This document shows positions 7,730-16,526 of a DNA stretch of 41,916 bases, one piece after another. Every line of letters begins with the position of its first letter. Within the stretch, counting starts at the first letter, position 1. Both the position numbers and the translations under genes were made by a program. The notes beneath the pieces are model-generated. The model did not search any database. It was not told the DNA's origin and saw nothing but the letters and a program-made list of their open reading frames with translations. This stretch comes from a gamma proteobacterium symbiont of Ctena orbiculata (GTDB taxonomy: Bacteria; Pseudomonadota; Gammaproteobacteria; Chromatiales; Chromatiaceae): the NCBI GenBank assembly GCA_003094535.1, contig NATV01000091.1, forward strand, positions 1 through 41,916. The letters are read 5' to 3'.

Positions 7730-9979
7730 GTGGCTGACGAAAAGAAATTTGCTGGATATGTCTGCACCGGCTGTGGCCTGGGCGAACGCCTGGACGCCGG
7801 TCAGCTCGAAACCACCGCAACCCGCGACGGCAAGATGCAGAGTTGCAAGCAGCACGAGATGCTCTGCTCCGCCGAGGGTGTACAGCTGATCAAAGACGAC
7901 ATCGCCAACGAGAGCGTTACCCATGTCATGATCGCGGCCTGTTCCAAGCGGGCCAAGGTCGAGGCCTTCAACTTCCCTGAAGTGGCCATGACCCGAGCCA
8001 ACCTGCGCGAGGGTGTGATCTGGGTGCGTCCCGAAAGCGACGAGAACCAGGAGACGACCCAGGAGATGGCGGACGACTACATCCGCATGGCCTGCGCCGA
8101 GCTCAAATCCATGAGCCAGCCCTCAGCCTCCGGCGAGCAGACCCTCAACAAGAATATTCTGGTTGTGGGCGGCGGCATCACCGGCATGACAGCGGCGATC
8201 GAAGCCGCGGCGGCCGGCTACCCGGTCCACCTGGTGGAGAAGAGCGGCAAGCTGGGCGGCGCCCTTGGCAGTTACTACAAGGTCATCCCGACCCGCTCGC
8301 CCTACGACGCCCCGGCCGAGAATCCGGTACCCGGCATGATCGAGGCGATCGAGGCCGACGACAGGATCACGGTCCACCTCAACAGCACCCTCGCCAAGAC
8401 CGAAGGCGCGCCGGGCCGTTTCAATGTCGAGGTTGCCACGGAATCCGGCAGCAGCGAGACCCTCTCCATCGGCGCCATCGTCCAGGCCTCCGGCTGGAAG
8501 CCCTACGATGCCAGCCAGCTGCCCGAGTTCGCCCATGACAAATCGGCCGACGTGGTCACCAACCACGAACTGGAGGCCCTGGCGGTCGCCGCCAACGGCG
8601 GTCCGATCAAGCGCCCCTCCGACGGCAAGGAGATCAAGTCAGTCTGTTTTATCCAGAACGCCGGTCAGTGCTCGGATAAGGAGGGCCATCTCTCCTACTT
8701 CTCAGGCGTCACCGACCTGGTCTCGATCAAGCAGGCGATGTACTTCAAGGAGCTGAACGGGGATTGCGACACCACCATCCTGTTCGACAACCTGCGCACC
8801 CCCGGCGCCGGCGGCGAGGATTTCTACCGCGCCGGTCAACAGGCGATGGTCACCTTCTCCAAGGGTATCGCCTCGGAAGTGATGCCCGGCGACAGCCTCA
8901 CCGTCAAGTTCGAGGACAAGATCCTCAACGAGCAGACCGAGATGGTCTGCGACCTGGTGGTCCTGGCCACCGGCATGGAGCCCAACTCCGGTCCCGATCC
9001 CTACGCCCAGCTGATGGTGGACGAGGCGGAGGACGAAGAGGAGAAGGCGAAGGCCCAGGCCATTCTTGAGAATGCACCACCCTCGATCCTCAACCTTCAG
9101 TACCGTCAGGGAACCGACCTGCCCCATCTGAAGAACGGGTTCAATGACTCCCACTTCATCTGCTTCCCCTACGAGACCCGTCGTACCGGCATCTATGCCG
9201 CCGGCCCTGTACGCCGTCCCATGGACGCCCAGCAGGCCCGCGACGACGCCACCGGCGCGGCGCTGAAGGCGATTCAGGCGGCGGAGAACGCGGGACTGGG
9301 ACGCGCTGCGCACCCCCGCTCCGGCGATCTCTCCTTCCCCAGTTTCCGCAAGGAGGGCTGCACCCAGTGTAAGCGCTGTACCGTTGAATGCCCCTTCGGC
9401 GCCATCAACGAGGACGAAGAGGGCTATCCGATGTACAACGAATCCCGTTGTCGTCGCTGCGGCACCTGCATGGGCGCCTGTCCGGTGCGCGTTATCTCAT
9501 TCGAGAACTACTCGGTGGAGACCGTCAACCAGCAGATCAAGAATGTGGAGATCCCCGAAGAGTGGGACGAGAAACCTCGCATCCTGGTACTGGCCTGTGA
9601 GAATGACGCCTATCCGGCACTCGACCAGGCCGCTCAGGCGGGCGTGGAGATCAATCCATGGGCGCGTGTCATACCTGTGCGCTGCCTGGGCTCGGTGAGC
9701 CTCTCCTGGGTAACCGATGCATTGAACAACGGTTATGACGGTATCGTCATGATGGGCTGTCGTCGTGATGACGACTACCAATGCCACTTTGTACGCGGTT
9801 CGGCCATGGCGGCGGAACGCATGAGCAAAGTGGGTGACACCCTCGATACGCTGAATCTGGAACCGGAACGGGTGATCCTGCATGAAGTCGCCATCACCGA
9901 TGTGGAGCGTGCGCCTCAGTTGATCAACGACATGGCGGAAACCGTCGAGAAGATCGGCCTGAGCCCGTTCAAGTTCTGA
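7730..9979 (+). CDS. qmoB: QmoB, HdrA/MvhD-like flavo-iron-sulfur protein
   Basis: A 749-residue protein in which three parts are visible. First, an HdrA-type N-terminal cysteine domain (cysteines 12, 15, 39, 46, 71). Second, a flavoprotein core with FAD motif ILVVGGGITGM (143-153). Third, a C-terminal part with two classical 4Fe-4S motifs (cysteines 544/547/550/554 and 574/577/580/584), then an FrhD/MvhD-like domain (about 615-749) with cysteines 623, 652, 677 and 685. This is the domain order of QmoB. It would pass electrons between QmoA, AprBA and the HdrC/HdrB-like subunits. The start is GTG at 7730, nine bases after GGAGG that lies inside the end of qmoA, so translation is probably coupled. 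No missing motif was noticed. Confidence 0.92.
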   Translation: MADEKKFAGYVCTGCGLGERLDAGQLETTATRDGKMQSCKQHEMLCSAEGVQLIKDDIANESVTHVMIAACSKRAKVEAFNFPEVAMTRANLREGVIWVRPESDENQETTQEMADDYIRMACAELKSMSQPSASGEQTLNKNILVVGGGITGMTAAIEAAAAGYPVHLVEKSGKLGGALGSYYKVIPTRSPYDAPAENPVPGMIEAIEADDRITVHLNSTLAKTEGAPGRFNVEVATESGSSETLSIGAIVQASGWKPYDASQLPEFAHDKSADVVTNHELEALAVAANGGPIKRPSDGKEIKSVCFIQNAGQCSDKEGHLSYFSGVTDLVSIKQAMYFKELNGDCDTTILFDNLRTPGAGGEDFYRAGQQAMVTFSKGIASEVMPGDSLTVKFEDKILNEQTEMVCDLVVLATGMEPNSGPDPYAQLMVDEAEDEEEKAKAQAILENAPPSILNLQYRQGTDLPHLKNGFNDSHFICFPYETRRTGIYAAGPVRRPMDAQQARDDATGAALKAIQAAENAGLGRAAHPRSGDLSFPSFRKEGCTQCKRCTVECPFGAINEDEEGYPMYNESRCRRCGTCMGACPVRVISFENYSVETVNQQIKNVEIPEEWDEKPRILVLACENDAYPALDQAAQAGVEINPWARVIPVRCLGSVSLSWVTDALNNGYDGIVMMGCRRDDDYQCHFVRGSAMAAERMSKVGDTLDTLNLEPERVILHEVAITDVERAPQLINDMAETVEKIGLSPFKF

Positions 9980-9990
9980 GGGGATAGAAA

Positions 9991-10614
9991 ATGAGTGATT
10001 TGAATACCGCAATGATCGAAAAGTATCGCAGCAACTTCCTGAAAGAGGTTGAGGCGAATGTGGAGGAGGGCGAATGGGTCAAGATGTGCATGCAGTGCGG
10101 CGTCTGCTCCGGCTCCTGCCCGCTGGGTAAGCACTGGGATCATCCGCCCCAGGAGATCTTCATGATGATCCGCGCCAACAAGCGTGACGAGGTGCTGGGC
10201 ACCGACTCCATGTGGATGTGCACCTCCTGCTACAACTGCATCGCCCGCTGCCCCCGCGGCCTGCCGATCACCCACATCATGCACGGCCTGGCGGTCTACT
10301 CCAAGCGCCTCGGCCTGACCCAGAAGAAACAGCCAACGGCGGAATTCTCGCAGATTTTCTGGGACAACCTGATGAAGAAGGGCCGGGTCAACGAGCTGAA
10401 GCTGGGCCTCTCCATGTACTTCAAGGACGGCTTCGGCCAGGGCGTCAAGAACGCCATGGCGAATCAGAAACTGGGCCAGAACATGATGAAGGCCAAGCGC
10501 ATGAACCCCATGGAGTTCTTCGGCGGACACAGCGTGAAGGATCTCTCCGGCTTCCAGAGTATGGTGAAGAAGGCCCAGGAGATCGAAGAAGGCAACCTGA
10601 AAGAGGCAAAGTGA
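9991..10614 (+). CDS. hdrC: HdrC-like iron-sulfur subunit taking the place of QmoC
   Basis: A 207-residue soluble protein with two 4Fe-4S motifs: CMQCGVCSGSC (cysteines 33, 36, 39, 43) and CTSCYNCIARC (77, 80, 83, 87). This is the pattern of heterodisulfide reductase subunit C. In the standard Qmo complex the third subunit, QmoC, fuses an HdrC-like domain to a haem-binding membrane domain. Here no membrane segment follows, so HdrC stands alone and is paired with the HdrB-like protein encoded next. Gram-positive sulfate reducers are known to replace QmoC with HdrBC in the same way. It starts 11 bases after qmoB, preceded by GGGGAT. Confidence 0.9.
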   Translation: MSDLNTAMIEKYRSNFLKEVEANVEEGEWVKMCMQCGVCSGSCPLGKHWDHPPQEIFMMIRANKRDEVLGTDSMWMCTSCYNCIARCPRGLPITHIMHGLAVYSKRLGLTQKKQPTAEFSQIFWDNLMKKGRVNELKLGLSMYFKDGFGQGVKNAMANQKLGQNMMKAKRMNPMEFFGGHSVKDLSGFQSMVKKAQEIEEGNLKEAK

Positions 10615-10626
10615 GGAACAACCGAC

Positions 10627-11526
10627 ATGGCTAAGATAGAACTCTCATTCTACCCGGGTTGCTCCTCACAGAAAGGCGCCACCTCATCCAACTATCTGGT
10701 CTCGGCACAGACCATGTGCGAGGAGCTGGACATCCAGCTCAACGAGATCCCCGACTGGAACTGCTGCGGCGCCTCCATCGGCTACGGCGGCGGCGGCGAG
10801 CTGCCCCGTCTGGCACTCTCCGCGCGCAACATCGCGCTCTCCGAGGAGCACAACTCGGGACAGGAGATCGTCGCCACCTGCGCCGCCTGCTGGCTCTCCA
10901 CCCGGGAGGCCAAGGAGCGCCTGCATGAGGACGAGCAGATGTTCAAGGACGCCAACGCCGCCCTCTCCGAGGCGGGCCTGAAGTACCAGGGCGAGGCCAA
11001 CGTGCGCCACATGGTGGAGGTACTGGTGGAGGACATCGGTTTCGACGGCATCAAGTCGAAGGTCAAGAAGCCCCTGGAGGGGCTCAAGATCGCCGGCTAC
11101 GTGGGCTGCCAGACCAACCGCCCATTCGGCATCGCCGGGGAGTCCTTCGAGAATCCCAAGTACCTGGACAATATCGTCGAAGCGGTGGGCGCCGATTCGA
11201 TCCCGACTTATGAAAAGAAAGTGCAGTGCTGCGGCGGCGCCCTGGCCTTCTCCGAGCCGGAGAAGTCCCAGGAGATGATCAAGGGCATCATCGAGGCGGC
11301 CTACGACAACGGCGCCGACATGATCGTCACCCCCTGCCCCCTGTGTCAGGCCAACGTGGAGATCTACCAGGACAACATCAATGATACCTACGGCACCAAG
11401 TTCAACATGCCGGTGGTCTACTACTCCACATTGATGAGTGTCGCCTTCGGCCGCAGCGCCAAGGACGCCGCCCTCGACGGCCAGGTGATCCCGGCCAAAC
11501 AACTTGAAGAAATCGCTAGCAAATAA
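10627..11526 (+). CDS. hdrB: HdrB-like subunit with two CCG cysteine domains
   Basis: A 299-residue protein with two complete CCG domains: cysteine 12, C46-C47-G and CAAC (85/88), then cysteine 161, C201-C202-G and CPLC (237/240). In methanogen HdrB these motifs hold the non-cubane iron-sulfur clusters that reduce disulfides. In a sulfur oxidiser the true partner of this Qmo-linked form is not established. It lacks membrane segments, so the whole QmoAB-HdrCB complex looks soluble or peripherally attached. Last gene of the operon: it begins 12 bases after hdrC and is closed by a strong intrinsic terminator 22 bases after its stop. Confidence 0.9.
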   Translation: MAKIELSFYPGCSSQKGATSSNYLVSAQTMCEELDIQLNEIPDWNCCGASIGYGGGGELPRLALSARNIALSEEHNSGQEIVATCAACWLSTREAKERLHEDEQMFKDANAALSEAGLKYQGEANVRHMVEVLVEDIGFDGIKSKVKKPLEGLKIAGYVGCQTNRPFGIAGESFENPKYLDNIVEAVGADSIPTYEKKVQCCGGALAFSEPEKSQEMIKGIIEAAYDNGADMIVTPCPLCQANVEIYQDNINDTYGTKFNMPVVYYSTLMSVAFGRSAKDAALDGQVIPAKQLEEIASK

Positions 11527-11547
11527 GGCGATCCAACTTCAGACTTG

Positions 11548-11574
11548 AAAGCCCGCTTAGGCGGGCTTTTTTTT
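11548..11574 (+). terminator. Intrinsic terminator of the qmo-hdr operon
   Basis: AAAGCCCGC (11548-11556) pairs perfectly with GCGGGCTTT (11561-11569) around the loop TTAG, and the T run extends to 11574. This is a textbook rho-independent terminator just after hdrB. Confidence 0.93.
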
Positions 11575-11697
11575 ATCCTTAATGTCCACCGACTTTAGCC
11601 GATATTGATTAGAGTTGAACAGAAACAGCTGAACGGATAGATTGGCCGGAAATAAACAACAGTTAGTAGCAACGCAACGATACAGACCGCTGAAGGA

Positions 11698-13161
11698 ATG
11701 AGCGACCTACAAGATCTCGAACTCATCATTAAATCCGGTACCTCCATCATCTTCATCGAGAGCGATGACGAAAAGCAGGTCGAGACCCTCTTCGAACGCC
11801 TCGCCAATCACCTGGGTCGCCAGCTGCTGCGCTGGACCGTGGCCAGCGGACTGACCAACCTGCATACCAACCAGGTCAGCCACCTTGCGATCAGGGAGCC
11901 ATCCAAGGTCCTCTCCGAGCTTGCTGGCCGAACCGCGCCCGCGATCTATATGCTGATGGATGTGCATCACTGGCTGGACGATCCCCTAACCCTGCGTCAA
12001 CTCAAGGAGATTGCCCTGGGCAACCGCTCACAGACCCTTGTCCTGGTCAGTCATAACGCCGAGATTCCTGACGAACTGCGTTCACATTCTGCCAGGTTCG
12101 AGCTTTCGCTGCCCGATCGCGACGCCCTGAAGAACCTGCTCCAGGCTGAGATCCGGGAGTGGGGACGCCACAACAACCGCAACGTCAAGGCGAAACGCGA
12201 AGTGATCGAACCCATGCTGAGCAATCTCTCCGGCCTCAGCCTGAGGGACGCCAGGCAGCTGATTCGCAACGCCATCTACGACGACGGCATGCTCACAGAG
12301 ACCGATCTCGATGACCTGGCGAAGACAAAATATCGCCTGCTTGACAGCACCGGGGTACTCTCCCTCGAACTCGACAGCGCGAAGTTCAGCCAGGTGGCAG
12401 GACTCGCCAACCTGAAACGCTGGCTGGAACAGCGCCGGGAGATCTTTGTCGCCGAGCGGACGCCGAGCGGACTCGACCTTCCCAAGGGGATCCTCCTCCT
12501 CGGGGTGCAGGGCGGCGGCAAGAGCCTGGCCGCGAAATCGGTCGCCGGCAGCTGGCATCTGCCCCTGCTACACCTCGACTTCGCCACCCTCTACAACAAA
12601 TTCTACGGCGAAACCGAACGCAATCTGCGCGACTCCCTGAAGACGGCAGAGTCGATGGCTCCCTGTGTGCTCTGGATCGACGAGATCGAGAAGGGACTCG
12701 CCACGGACGAGGACGGCGGCCCTTCGAAACGCATCCTCGGCACCCTGCTCACCTGGATGGCGGAGCGTGACTCCCGGGTCTTTCTGGTAGCCACGGCAAA
12801 CGATATCGAGATGCTGCCCCCCGAACTGCTGCGCAAGGGGCGGTTCGACGAGGTCTTCTTCGTTGATCTGCCGGATGCCGAGGTACGTGAGGCGATCTTC
12901 ACGATCCACCTGGCCAAGCGCGACCAGGACCCGGCCAGCTTCGAGATGAAAAAACTGCAGCAGGCCAGCGAGGGTTTCTCCGGCGCAGAGATCGAACAGG
13001 CGATAGTCGCCGCGCTCTATACCTCCCATGCATCCAGGGAGCCCCTGGACACCGCCCATATCCTCGGTGAAATCGAACAGACCCGACCGCTATCGGTGTT
13101 GATGGCTGAGAAGATAGGCCAATTACGCAGCTGGGCTTCCAGCCGAACCGTTACCGCGTGA
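11698..13161 (+). CDS. Ycf46-like AAA+ ATPase
   Basis: A 487-residue ATPase. Residues 1-210 form an N-terminal domain without obvious motifs, though its IIFIESDDE start resembles the degenerate ATPase-like domain of the Ycf46 family. Residues about 225-460 form a classical AAA+ module: Walker A GVQGGGKS (269-276), Walker B VLWIDEIEK (324-332), sensor ATAND and the arginines of LLRKGRFDE. Ycf46 is known from plastid and cyanobacterial genomes, where links to CO2 uptake have been reported; its role in sulfur bacteria is open. It stands between the qmo terminator and a convergent response-regulator gene, so it probably has its own promoter in the 123 bases before it. The purine run GAAGGA directly abuts the ATG, closer than usual. 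Confidence 0.82.
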   Translation: MSDLQDLELIIKSGTSIIFIESDDEKQVETLFERLANHLGRQLLRWTVASGLTNLHTNQVSHLAIREPSKVLSELAGRTAPAIYMLMDVHHWLDDPLTLRQLKEIALGNRSQTLVLVSHNAEIPDELRSHSARFELSLPDRDALKNLLQAEIREWGRHNNRNVKAKREVIEPMLSNLSGLSLRDARQLIRNAIYDDGMLTETDLDDLAKTKYRLLDSTGVLSLELDSAKFSQVAGLANLKRWLEQRREIFVAERTPSGLDLPKGILLLGVQGGGKSLAAKSVAGSWHLPLLHLDFATLYNKFYGETERNLRDSLKTAESMAPCVLWIDEIEKGLATDEDGGPSKRILGTLLTWMAERDSRVFLVATANDIEMLPPELLRKGRFDEVFFVDLPDAEVREAIFTIHLAKRDQDPASFEMKKLQQASEGFSGAEIEQAIVAALYTSHASREPLDTAHILGEIEQTRPLSVLMAEKIGQLRSWASSRTVTA

Positions 13162-13286
13162 AGTAATTCCAGGCCATCGCCCGGCGTCAAACCGCGATTG
13201 CTGCGGAGACCCTATCACAGGGCAGAATCATACATAGTCCCGGCATTTGCAGAATGCCCCGGATCGGGGAGAGTGGCGATAACGGA

Positions 13287-14681
13287 TCAGGGATTACTGT
13301 AGAGACTGACCCGCACCCGCTGATTCTGCGCGGCGATCCGGTTCCATTCAGTAACCGTCTTTACCTCGTAGATCGACGGATAGGGTATTACAGGATCGTT
13401 GTAACCGCTGCTGAAAAGGAGTATCTCCAGTTCGCCGCCGCTTCTTGCCAACTCCACGTTTATGTAGTTTGCAAAGGCGACGGATTGGTCGTTGAGCCAA
13501 TCGTTGCTGCCGCGATGATCAGCGGCAAACAGACAGTTGCCGATATCCAATCCCTCTTTGGCCAGAATCAGCTCTTCTCCTGAATTCTTCTGCAGACAGA
13601 AGTTGCCGTGGGAGGCACGCAGTTCGATGGTACCGACAAATCCCGCCTCCTTGAGTTGATCCACCAATTCCGACAGCCATAACGCCCGCTGATCATTGAA
13701 GGGTCTCTCACCATACGCAAACTCGGTGCCCTGGTTCGCTGCCCACTCTATCAACTTGAGCGGCAATTGGGCATCCGGATTGCTTTCGTCGCGATAACCG
13801 GCCTCATCGATCTTCAGCGACAACAGCTCGATCTTCTCGCCTTGGGCGCCAATCAGCTGCAGTAGCTCCTCGCTGTCGCCGTCAAGGGCAGCAGCTGTGC
13901 GCTGCTGTGTCGGCGAGAGCACGAGAAAGTAGTAGCTGAGGGTAAAACCCAGAAACAGTATCAGCAGGCTCAATACACCAAGCAGTGTCGCCCTTCTGGC
14001 ATGGGATCGCGAGGCCTCCTGCATCGCCTCGAGTTCATACAATTCGCTCTGGGTTTCGGCAAAGTGTTTCTCCAGCTTCTCCTGCAGCCGATTCTCGCTC
14101 TGATACTGCTCCTTGCGTATGAAACGCTTCAATGAGTCATCGCCGGCAGAGAGGGAGCCCTGTAAATCATCCAAAGGCAGGCTGATCGGTCCAACCGGGG
14201 CGGACCTGCGGCGATCACGCTCATGTATGGAGTGAATATTGCTCTGACCCCGAATGTTGCCAACGCCGCCCAACTCGCTATCCTCGAAACCGGGTACCAG
14301 CGACTCCTGGTCAGGCATCAGGTGCAGCGAATGGAGTACATCCTCCAGGTCCTGGGCCTCCAGCTGTTTCGGCAAAACGCCGACCGCGCCGAGCGCTCTT
14401 GCCTGACTCACCTCCAATCCCCCCGCCTTGGAGGTGTACATCATCACGGGGATGACGGCGGTATTGGGATTTGACTTGATCACCTTCAGTGCCTGGAAGC
14501 CGTCCATGCCCGGCATCTCATAATCCAGGAAGATGGCGTCCGGTGCATTTTCATAGAGGTAGTCGATAGCCGCTGCTGCCGACTCCAGCGCCACCACGGA
14601 GATACCATAGTTGGAGAGCTTACCCGACAGGACCTGCCGGGCGGTCTTTGAATCATCAACAATGAGCGCGCGTTTAGTCAC
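13287..14681 (-). CDS. Membrane-anchored response regulator with periplasmic C-terminal domain
   Basis: A 464-residue protein. Residues 1-120 are a complete receiver domain: acidic pair D9/D10, phospho-acceptor D53 in FLDYEMPG, and conserved K105. A linker and charged helical segment (about 185-230) follow, then one membrane helix at 232-255. The last 200 residues (about 256-464) should be periplasmic. I do not recognise this C-terminal domain with confidence; its length and its position after one helix recall OmpA-like or other wall-facing modules. The design implies a cytoplasmic phosphorylation signal passed outward, the reverse of a sensor kinase. The start is GTG at 14681. It is convergent with the Ycf46-like gene, and no kinase is adjacent. 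Confidence 0.8.
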   Translation of the reverse strand: MTKRALIVDDSKTARQVLSGKLSNYGISVVALESAAAAIDYLYENAPDAIFLDYEMPGMDGFQALKVIKSNPNTAVIPVMMYTSKAGGLEVSQARALGAVGVLPKQLEAQDLEDVLHSLHLMPDQESLVPGFEDSELGGVGNIRGQSNIHSIHERDRRRSAPVGPISLPLDDLQGSLSAGDDSLKRFIRKEQYQSENRLQEKLEKHFAETQSELYELEAMQEASRSHARRATLLGVLSLLILFLGFTLSYYFLVLSPTQQRTAAALDGDSEELLQLIGAQGEKIELLSLKIDEAGYRDESNPDAQLPLKLIEWAANQGTEFAYGERPFNDQRALWLSELVDQLKEAGFVGTIELRASHGNFCLQKNSGEELILAKEGLDIGNCLFAADHRGSNDWLNDQSVAFANYINVELARSGGELEILLFSSGYNDPVIPYPSIYEVKTVTEWNRIAAQNQRVRVSLYSNP

Positions 14682-14841
14682 TGATCCCGAGGCCGCACTG
14701 AAGTGCCGCTTTCCCCTATTGATTCTGTGTATGCTATCACGGCAATCTGAATGATAATCCCTGTGTGGAGACCCGTACCAAGTATCGAATACCCACCTAA
14801 GCTTACTATATCCGAGATATCAGAAGAGAGGAAATACCCAT

Positions 14842-15189
14842 ATGGCAGTGCTGACCGAAGAAAAGTGTGAGGCCTGTCGCGCTGATGCGCCAAAAGTCAG
14901 CGATGATGAGCTTGCCGAACTGATACGTACCATTCCCGACTGGAACATCGAGGTACGCGACGGCATCATGCAGCTGGAAAAGGTCTATCCGTTCAAGAAC
15001 TTCGTCGAAAGCCTGGCGTTCACCAACGGTGTCGGTGCATTGGCCGAGGAAGAGGGGCACCACCCCGCCCTGCTCACGGAGTGGGGCAAGACCACCGTCA
15101 CCTGGTGGTCACACAAGATAAAAGGACTCCACCGCAACGATTTCATCATGGCGGCGAAGACCGACCGGCTCTTCAGCGGATCAGAGTAA
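14842..15189 (+). CDS. phhB: Pterin-4a-carbinolamine dehydratase
   Basis: A 115-residue protein matching the PCD/PhhB family in length and motif: [19 protein letters not shown] followed by [12 protein letters not shown] carries the active-site histidine pair and the later histidine. The enzyme dehydrates 4a-hydroxytetrahydrobiopterin, recycling the pterin cofactor of phenylalanine hydroxylase. No hydroxylase gene is visible here; in many bacteria without one, PCD has been linked to pterin or molybdenum-cofactor metabolism. The N-terminus carries a CEAC pair. GAGGA about 10 bases upstream supports ATG 14842. The promoter region of about 160 bases is shared with the divergent response regulator. 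Confidence 0.92.
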   Translation: MAVLTEEKCEACRADAPKVSDDELAELIRTIPDWNIEVRDGIMQLEKVYPFKNFVESLAFTNGVGALAEEEGHHPALLTEWGKTTVTWWSHKIKGLHRNDFIMAAKTDRLFSGSE

Positions 15190-15190
15190 A

Positions 15191-15441
15191 AAGTTCGCAA
15201 ATAAACGCAAATATCAATCATCAAAGTAGGGTGCGGCTTGCCGCAACGGAAACTACGATCAACAAAATGCAAATGGAAAGCATTGGTGCGGAGAGCCGCA
15301 CCCTACCCTTGCAATCGTTCCCAGCTCTTACGTGGGAATGCTTAGGGTGGGTGGAATAAGGAAGAGAGGATTGAGTTCCCACGCGGAAGCGTGGGAACGA
15401 AAACAAAATTATTTGCGTTTATTCGCGTTCATTTGCGGACT
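15191..15441. repeat. Dispersed inverted-terminus repeat, copy A
   Basis: A 251-base non-coding element lying between the convergent phhB and ykgJ-like genes. The right arm (15411-15441) is the reverse complement of the family terminus, AGTCCGCAAATGAACGCGAA plus TAAACGCAAAT. The left arm (15191-15212) is the same sequence missing one of its roughly 10-base units. Inside are two inverted repeats: GTAGGGTGCGGCT (15226-15238) with AGCCGCACCCTAC (15294-15306), and a perfect hairpin GTTCCCACGC/GCGTGGGAAC (15375-15384 and 15389-15398, loop GGAA). It starts two bases after the phhB stop and ends 14 bases before the next gene's stop. It encodes no protein. Three further copies are in the window. Confidence 0.9.
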
Positions 15442-15455
15442 GAATACTAAACAAA

Positions 15456-16346
15456 TCAGGACATGGCATCCTTCATCTGCTGTTCCTGCTTCTGTTGATG
15501 GAGCTCCGCTTCCGCCTTTCTGCGCATTTCCAGGATCTCCTTGCGCTCTTCGACGCGTTTTTCCGCGGCATTCTCCTTGACCGGAATGGTGACATCGCCG
15601 AACAGCACCTGCTTCAGCAAACGGACGCCGAACTGCATCAGGGCGAGATCTTCCTTCTCCATGGTTTCGTAAAATGCGTCATCCATATCGTATGAGGCCC
15701 TGAAGGAGTCGCTCAAGACGAAGCGACGCAGGCGATCGGTATCATAGGAGCACATGAAAAAGAACTGCAGGCTGGTATCGGAGGGACGGCCGATGGTCGG
15801 GCCGGCGGATTTCTTCTTCAGCATCAGCTGCAGCCATTCCCGATTGATCTGATCGTAGGCCTCAACCTCCTGCTCCTGGCGGTAGTCATCCACGCTGATC
15901 TCCCGCCCCTCTTCGTGTCCCTTGCAGTGATCCTCCTGGATCAGGAAATAGCGCGCCTCGTCGTCGCTGGCGCCCGCTTCGCGCATCGCCATGTGCCCGA
16001 TTGGGTAGTAGCGGCAGGCCGTGGGACGGTCCTTATAGACGCTGCATCCCTCCTCGTTGACGAACAGGCAGGCACCTTCGTTGTCGGTGCGCAACTTCAC
16101 CCCGGGCAGACCATCCTTGTCCATCTCAAACGGCACGGTATGGTTCTTCAGAAAGTCGGTGACGCTGATCCCCAGGTTATCCTTCAGACGCAGGATGTCA
16201 TAGGGTGTCAGCTGGATGTCGGCATGTTTACAGCAGGCGTTGAAACAGGAGATCCCCTTATGGCAGTTGAATTTGATCTTGGCGCCGGGCTCAAGCACCG
16301 CGGGGACGAAACTGCTTTTAAAAGGAATATCGAATTTCTCGCTCAT
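15456..16346 (-). CDS. YkgJ-family cysteine-cluster protein
   Basis: A 296-residue protein with the cysteine pattern of the YkgJ/zinc-iron chelating family: FNCHKGISCFNACC near 27-40, and CLFVNEEGCSVYKDRPTACR with the following YYP near 93-115. The cysteines are thought to bind a metal or iron-sulfur cluster; the biochemical role is not established. The C-terminus is a charged helical tail rich in Lys, Glu and Gln. ATG at 16346 is chosen because GGAGA lies about eight bases upstream; an in-frame start at 16400 would add 18 unlikely residues. It lies downstream of aprBA on the same strand but is separated from it by a terminator, so it is probably transcribed on its own. Confidence 0.85.
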   Translation of the reverse strand: MSEKFDIPFKSSFVPAVLEPGAKIKFNCHKGISCFNACCKHADIQLTPYDILRLKDNLGISVTDFLKNHTVPFEMDKDGLPGVKLRTDNEGACLFVNEEGCSVYKDRPTACRYYPIGHMAMREAGASDDEARYFLIQEDHCKGHEEGREISVDDYRQEQEVEAYDQINREWLQLMLKKKSAGPTIGRPSDTSLQFFFMCSYDTDRLRRFVLSDSFRASYDMDDAFYETMEKEDLALMQFGVRLLKQVLFGDVTIPVKENAAEKRVEERKEILEMRRKAEAELHQQKQEQQMKDAMS

Positions 16347-16469
16347 GGTCTGTCTCCGATATAGGGATCGGTCTGTGGGTGTCAGATTGTAGATGGACAC
16401 AGCATATAGAGTATAGCCATACGTCTGTGTTCATATAAAAACTGCACAAATGGCAGGCTTTAAAGACGG

Positions 16470-16499
16470 AAAAGTCCGGGCACCTTACGGTACCCGGAC
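16470..16499 (-). terminator. Intrinsic terminator of aprBA
   Basis: On the minus strand, GTCCGGGTACC pairs with GGTGCCCGGAC around the loop GTAA (one G-U pair in 11), followed by TTTT. It ends 28 bases after the aprA stop and explains the separation from the ykgJ-like gene. Confidence 0.9.
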
Positions 16500-16526
16500 C
16501 CCCCTAAGTCACTAGGCTGTCAAGGA

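Noticed and set aside
6418-7767. Open frame of about 450 codons antisense to qmoA
   Set aside because: Low-complexity Gly/Val/Leu/Ala composition and no motifs; a shadow of qmoA.
13242-13258. GGCATT/AATGCC hairpin as a terminator between the Ycf46-like and response-regulator genes
   Set aside because: Stem of only six pairs and no T tract on either strand.
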